A stretch of DNA of 13,862 nucleotides from the NCBI GenBank assembly GCA_964442135.1, contig CAYTYN010000040.1, positions 1-13,862 on the forward strand. The letters run 5' to 3'. The notes under the pieces were generated by a model. That model searched no databases and was not told the origin of the DNA. It saw only the letters and a program-made list of their open reading frames with translations. This DNA is from Avanaerovorax sp964442135 (GTDB lineage Bacteria > Bacillota > Clostridia > Peptostreptococcales > Anaerovoracaceae). The translations under genes and the position numbers were made by a program. Positions 12,740 to 13,862 of the stretch are shown here, one piece after another. Numbering within the stretch: position 1 is the stretch's first letter; every line of letters begins with the position of its first letter.

Positions 12740-13234
12740 ATGTCAGTAGAAGCAAAACAGCTAAAACAGCAGATAATCGACGAGATTAAGGGAAAGCTTG
12801 AGACAGCGCAGTCCGCAGTGGTTATAGACTACATGGGAATCAATGTGGCGGAAGCTGACGCTATGAGAAAGAAGCTTCGCGAAGCAGGCGTCGATTACAC
12901 TGTATATAAGAACACACTGATGAAGAGAGCCATCGAAGGAACCGATTTCGCTCCTCTCGCGGAAGTTCTGGAAGGACCGAGCGCAATCGCTATCAGCAGC
13001 GAAGATGCTACGGCTCCGGCAAGAGTTTTAAACGAGATCATCAAGAGTTACAAGAAAATGGAGTTCAAGGCAGGTATCGTGGAAGGTGGGTTCTACGACA
13101 AGGATGGGATCCAGAAGATTGCGGATATTCCTTCCAGAGACGTGCTCATCGCCAAGTTCATGGGAAGCATACAGTCCCCTGTATCGAAGGCTGTCAGAAC
13201 GTTCCAGGCTATCGCCGACGCCAAGGAGGCTTAA
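12740..13234 (+). CDS. rplJ: 50S ribosomal protein L10
   Basis: 164 aa, typical of Gram-positives. The rRNA-binding N-terminal domain (AVVIDYMGINVAEADAMRKKLREAG, YTVYKNTLMKRAIE) is followed by the C-terminal helix that carries the L7/L12 dimers. L10 anchors the stalk that recruits translation GTPases. AAAGGAG precedes the ATG. The complex with L12 is expected to repress through the leader immediately upstream. Confidence 0.95.
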   Translation: MSVEAKQLKQQIIDEIKGKLETAQSAVVIDYMGINVAEADAMRKKLREAGVDYTVYKNTLMKRAIEGTDFAPLAEVLEGPSAIAISSEDATAPARVLNEIIKSYKKMEFKAGIVEGGFYDKDGIQKIADIPSRDVLIAKFMGSIQSPVSKAVRTFQAIADAKEA

Positions 13235-13310
13235 GCCGGCCACGGCTGCTTGACCGCAGGGCCGGCGCCGATAAGATTGGAGTTAAGGGGGACGATAGAC
13301 TTCCCCCAAC
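13235..13310 (+). other. Two hairpins between rplJ and rplL
   Basis: GCCGGCC (13235-13241) pairs with GGCCGGC (13260-13266), with an inner CTGC/GCAG. GTT..GGGGG (13282-13291) pairs with CCCCCAAC (13303-13310) around an 11-nt loop. Neither has a T run, so they are probably processing or stability elements that help raise rplL output over rplJ (L12 is needed in several copies per L10). A TATAAT at 13326-13331 has no -35. Confidence 0.4.
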
Positions 13311-13357
13311 GGTTTACTGTCCCGGTATAATGGGAAATATGAAAAAGGAGAAAGAAA

Positions 13358-13726
13358 ATGAATAAAGATCAGATAATCGAAGCCATAAAGAATATGACTG
13401 TATTAGAGCTTAACGAACTGGTTAAGGCTTGCGAAGAAGAGTTCGGAGTATCCGCGGCAGCTCCTGTAGCAGTAGTAGGAGCCGTCGGCGCAGCCGGTGC
13501 CGCTGAGGAAGAGCAGACTGAGTTCACCGTAGTCCTTGCTGAGGTTGGCGCAGAGAAGATCAAGGTTATCAAGGCAGTTAGGGAGATCACCGGTCTTGGA
13601 CTTAAGGAAGCCAAAGAGCTGGTTGACAGCGCTCCTTCCAACGTCAAGGAAGGCATTGAAAAGGCTGAGGCTGAAGAAATCAAGGCTAAGCTCGAGGAAG
13701 TTGGAGCTAAGGTTGAGATGAAATAG
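13358..13726 (+). CDS. rplL: 50S ribosomal protein L7/L12
   Basis: 122 aa. The N-terminal dimerisation domain (1-33: MNKDQIIEAIKNMTVLELNE) is followed by an Ala/Gly/Val-rich flexible hinge (about 34-52) and the C-terminal factor-binding domain (53-122) with KIKVIKAVREITGLGLKEAKELV. It forms the multimeric ribosomal stalk. AAAGGAG lies upstream of the ATG. It is the last gene of the unit before a strong terminator. Confidence 0.96.
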   Translation: MNKDQIIEAIKNMTVLELNELVKACEEEFGVSAAAPVAVVGAVGAAGAAEEEQTEFTVVLAEVGAEKIKVIKAVREITGLGLKEAKELVDSAPSNVKEGIEKAEAEEIKAKLEEVGAKVEMK

Positions 13727-13761
13727 GCCCGGCTGCATAAGCTGATCGAGGTTTTAACATG

Positions 13762-13817
13762 CCGCTTGTACCGGACGTTCCGTGTTGCAGGCGGTTTTTG
13801 GCTTTTTTTGGCGGCTT
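13762..13817 (+). terminator. Strong intrinsic terminator after rplL
   Basis: CCGCTTGTA (13762-13770) pairs with TGCAGGCGG-side bases (to 13794). After a small internal loop, CGGA-cgt-TCCG closes the top. T runs of 5, 7 and 6 follow at 13795-13799, 13803-13809 and 13816-13821. Confidence 0.8.
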
Positions 13818-13833
13818 TTTTAGCGCTCCGGTA

Positions 13834-13862
13834 TTGACCACTGGACAAAATCATGATAAAAT
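13834..13862 (+). promoter_or_regulatory. Promoter at the window edge, probably for rpoB
   Basis: TTGACC (13834-13839), a 17-bp spacer and TAAAAT (13857-13862). It directly follows the rplL terminator. rpoB is the usual next gene in this cluster, but it lies outside the window. Confidence 0.65.

Noticed and set aside
13326..13331. TATAAT between rplJ and rplL as a promoter
   Set aside because: No -35 at 16-18 bp and no extended -10; it is more likely chance.

Overview
The window reads as chromosomal DNA of a Gram-positive, Clostridia-like Firmicute. Four things point there: the rpmG-secE-nusG-rplK-rplA-rplJ-rplL block with an L10-type leader before rplJ, strong GGAGG-type ribosome binding sites, consensus sigma-A promoters, and an LCP (LytR-CpsA-Psr) wall-polymer transferase. 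Genus cannot be read from the sequence. My guess of a gut or anaerobic Clostridia lineage is inference.

Layout. (1) 1-2679: a TetR-family repressor on the minus strand, divergent from a P1B-type heavy-metal ATPase. The shared control region carries repeated TTCCGTA boxes in inverted arrangement, which look like repressor sites around the ATPase promoter. (2) 2680-4448: an LCP transferase of the three-membrane-segment CpsA type, with its own promoter and an intrinsic terminator. (3) 4449-7921: an intergenic region of nearly 400 bp with a perfect-consensus promoter, a 19-bp palindrome over its -10 box and a leader of about 200 nt, then a YtcJ-type amidohydrolase and an AGCS sodium:alanine/glycine symporter. 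A plausible reading is uptake and hydrolysis of amino acids or their amide conjugates.

(4) 7922-10040: a compact three-gene membrane locus. Its first protein has the layout of a SipW-type signal peptidase but lacks the expected catalytic Ser and His. The second is a small unrecognised membrane protein. The third is a membrane-tethered protein whose outer domain recalls TasA/BsaA-type SipW-dependent matrix proteins. This is the best candidate for an undescribed system. (5) 10041-13862: the ribosomal and transcription housekeeping cluster rpmG, secE, nusG, rplK, rplA, rplJ, rplL. It has a near-consensus promoter before rpmG, an L10 leader with a terminator hairpin before rplJ, a strong terminator after rplL, and a further consensus-like promoter at the window edge, probably for rpoB.

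No tRNA, rRNA, insertion sequence, CRISPR array or prophage gene was recognised. No gene appears frameshifted.
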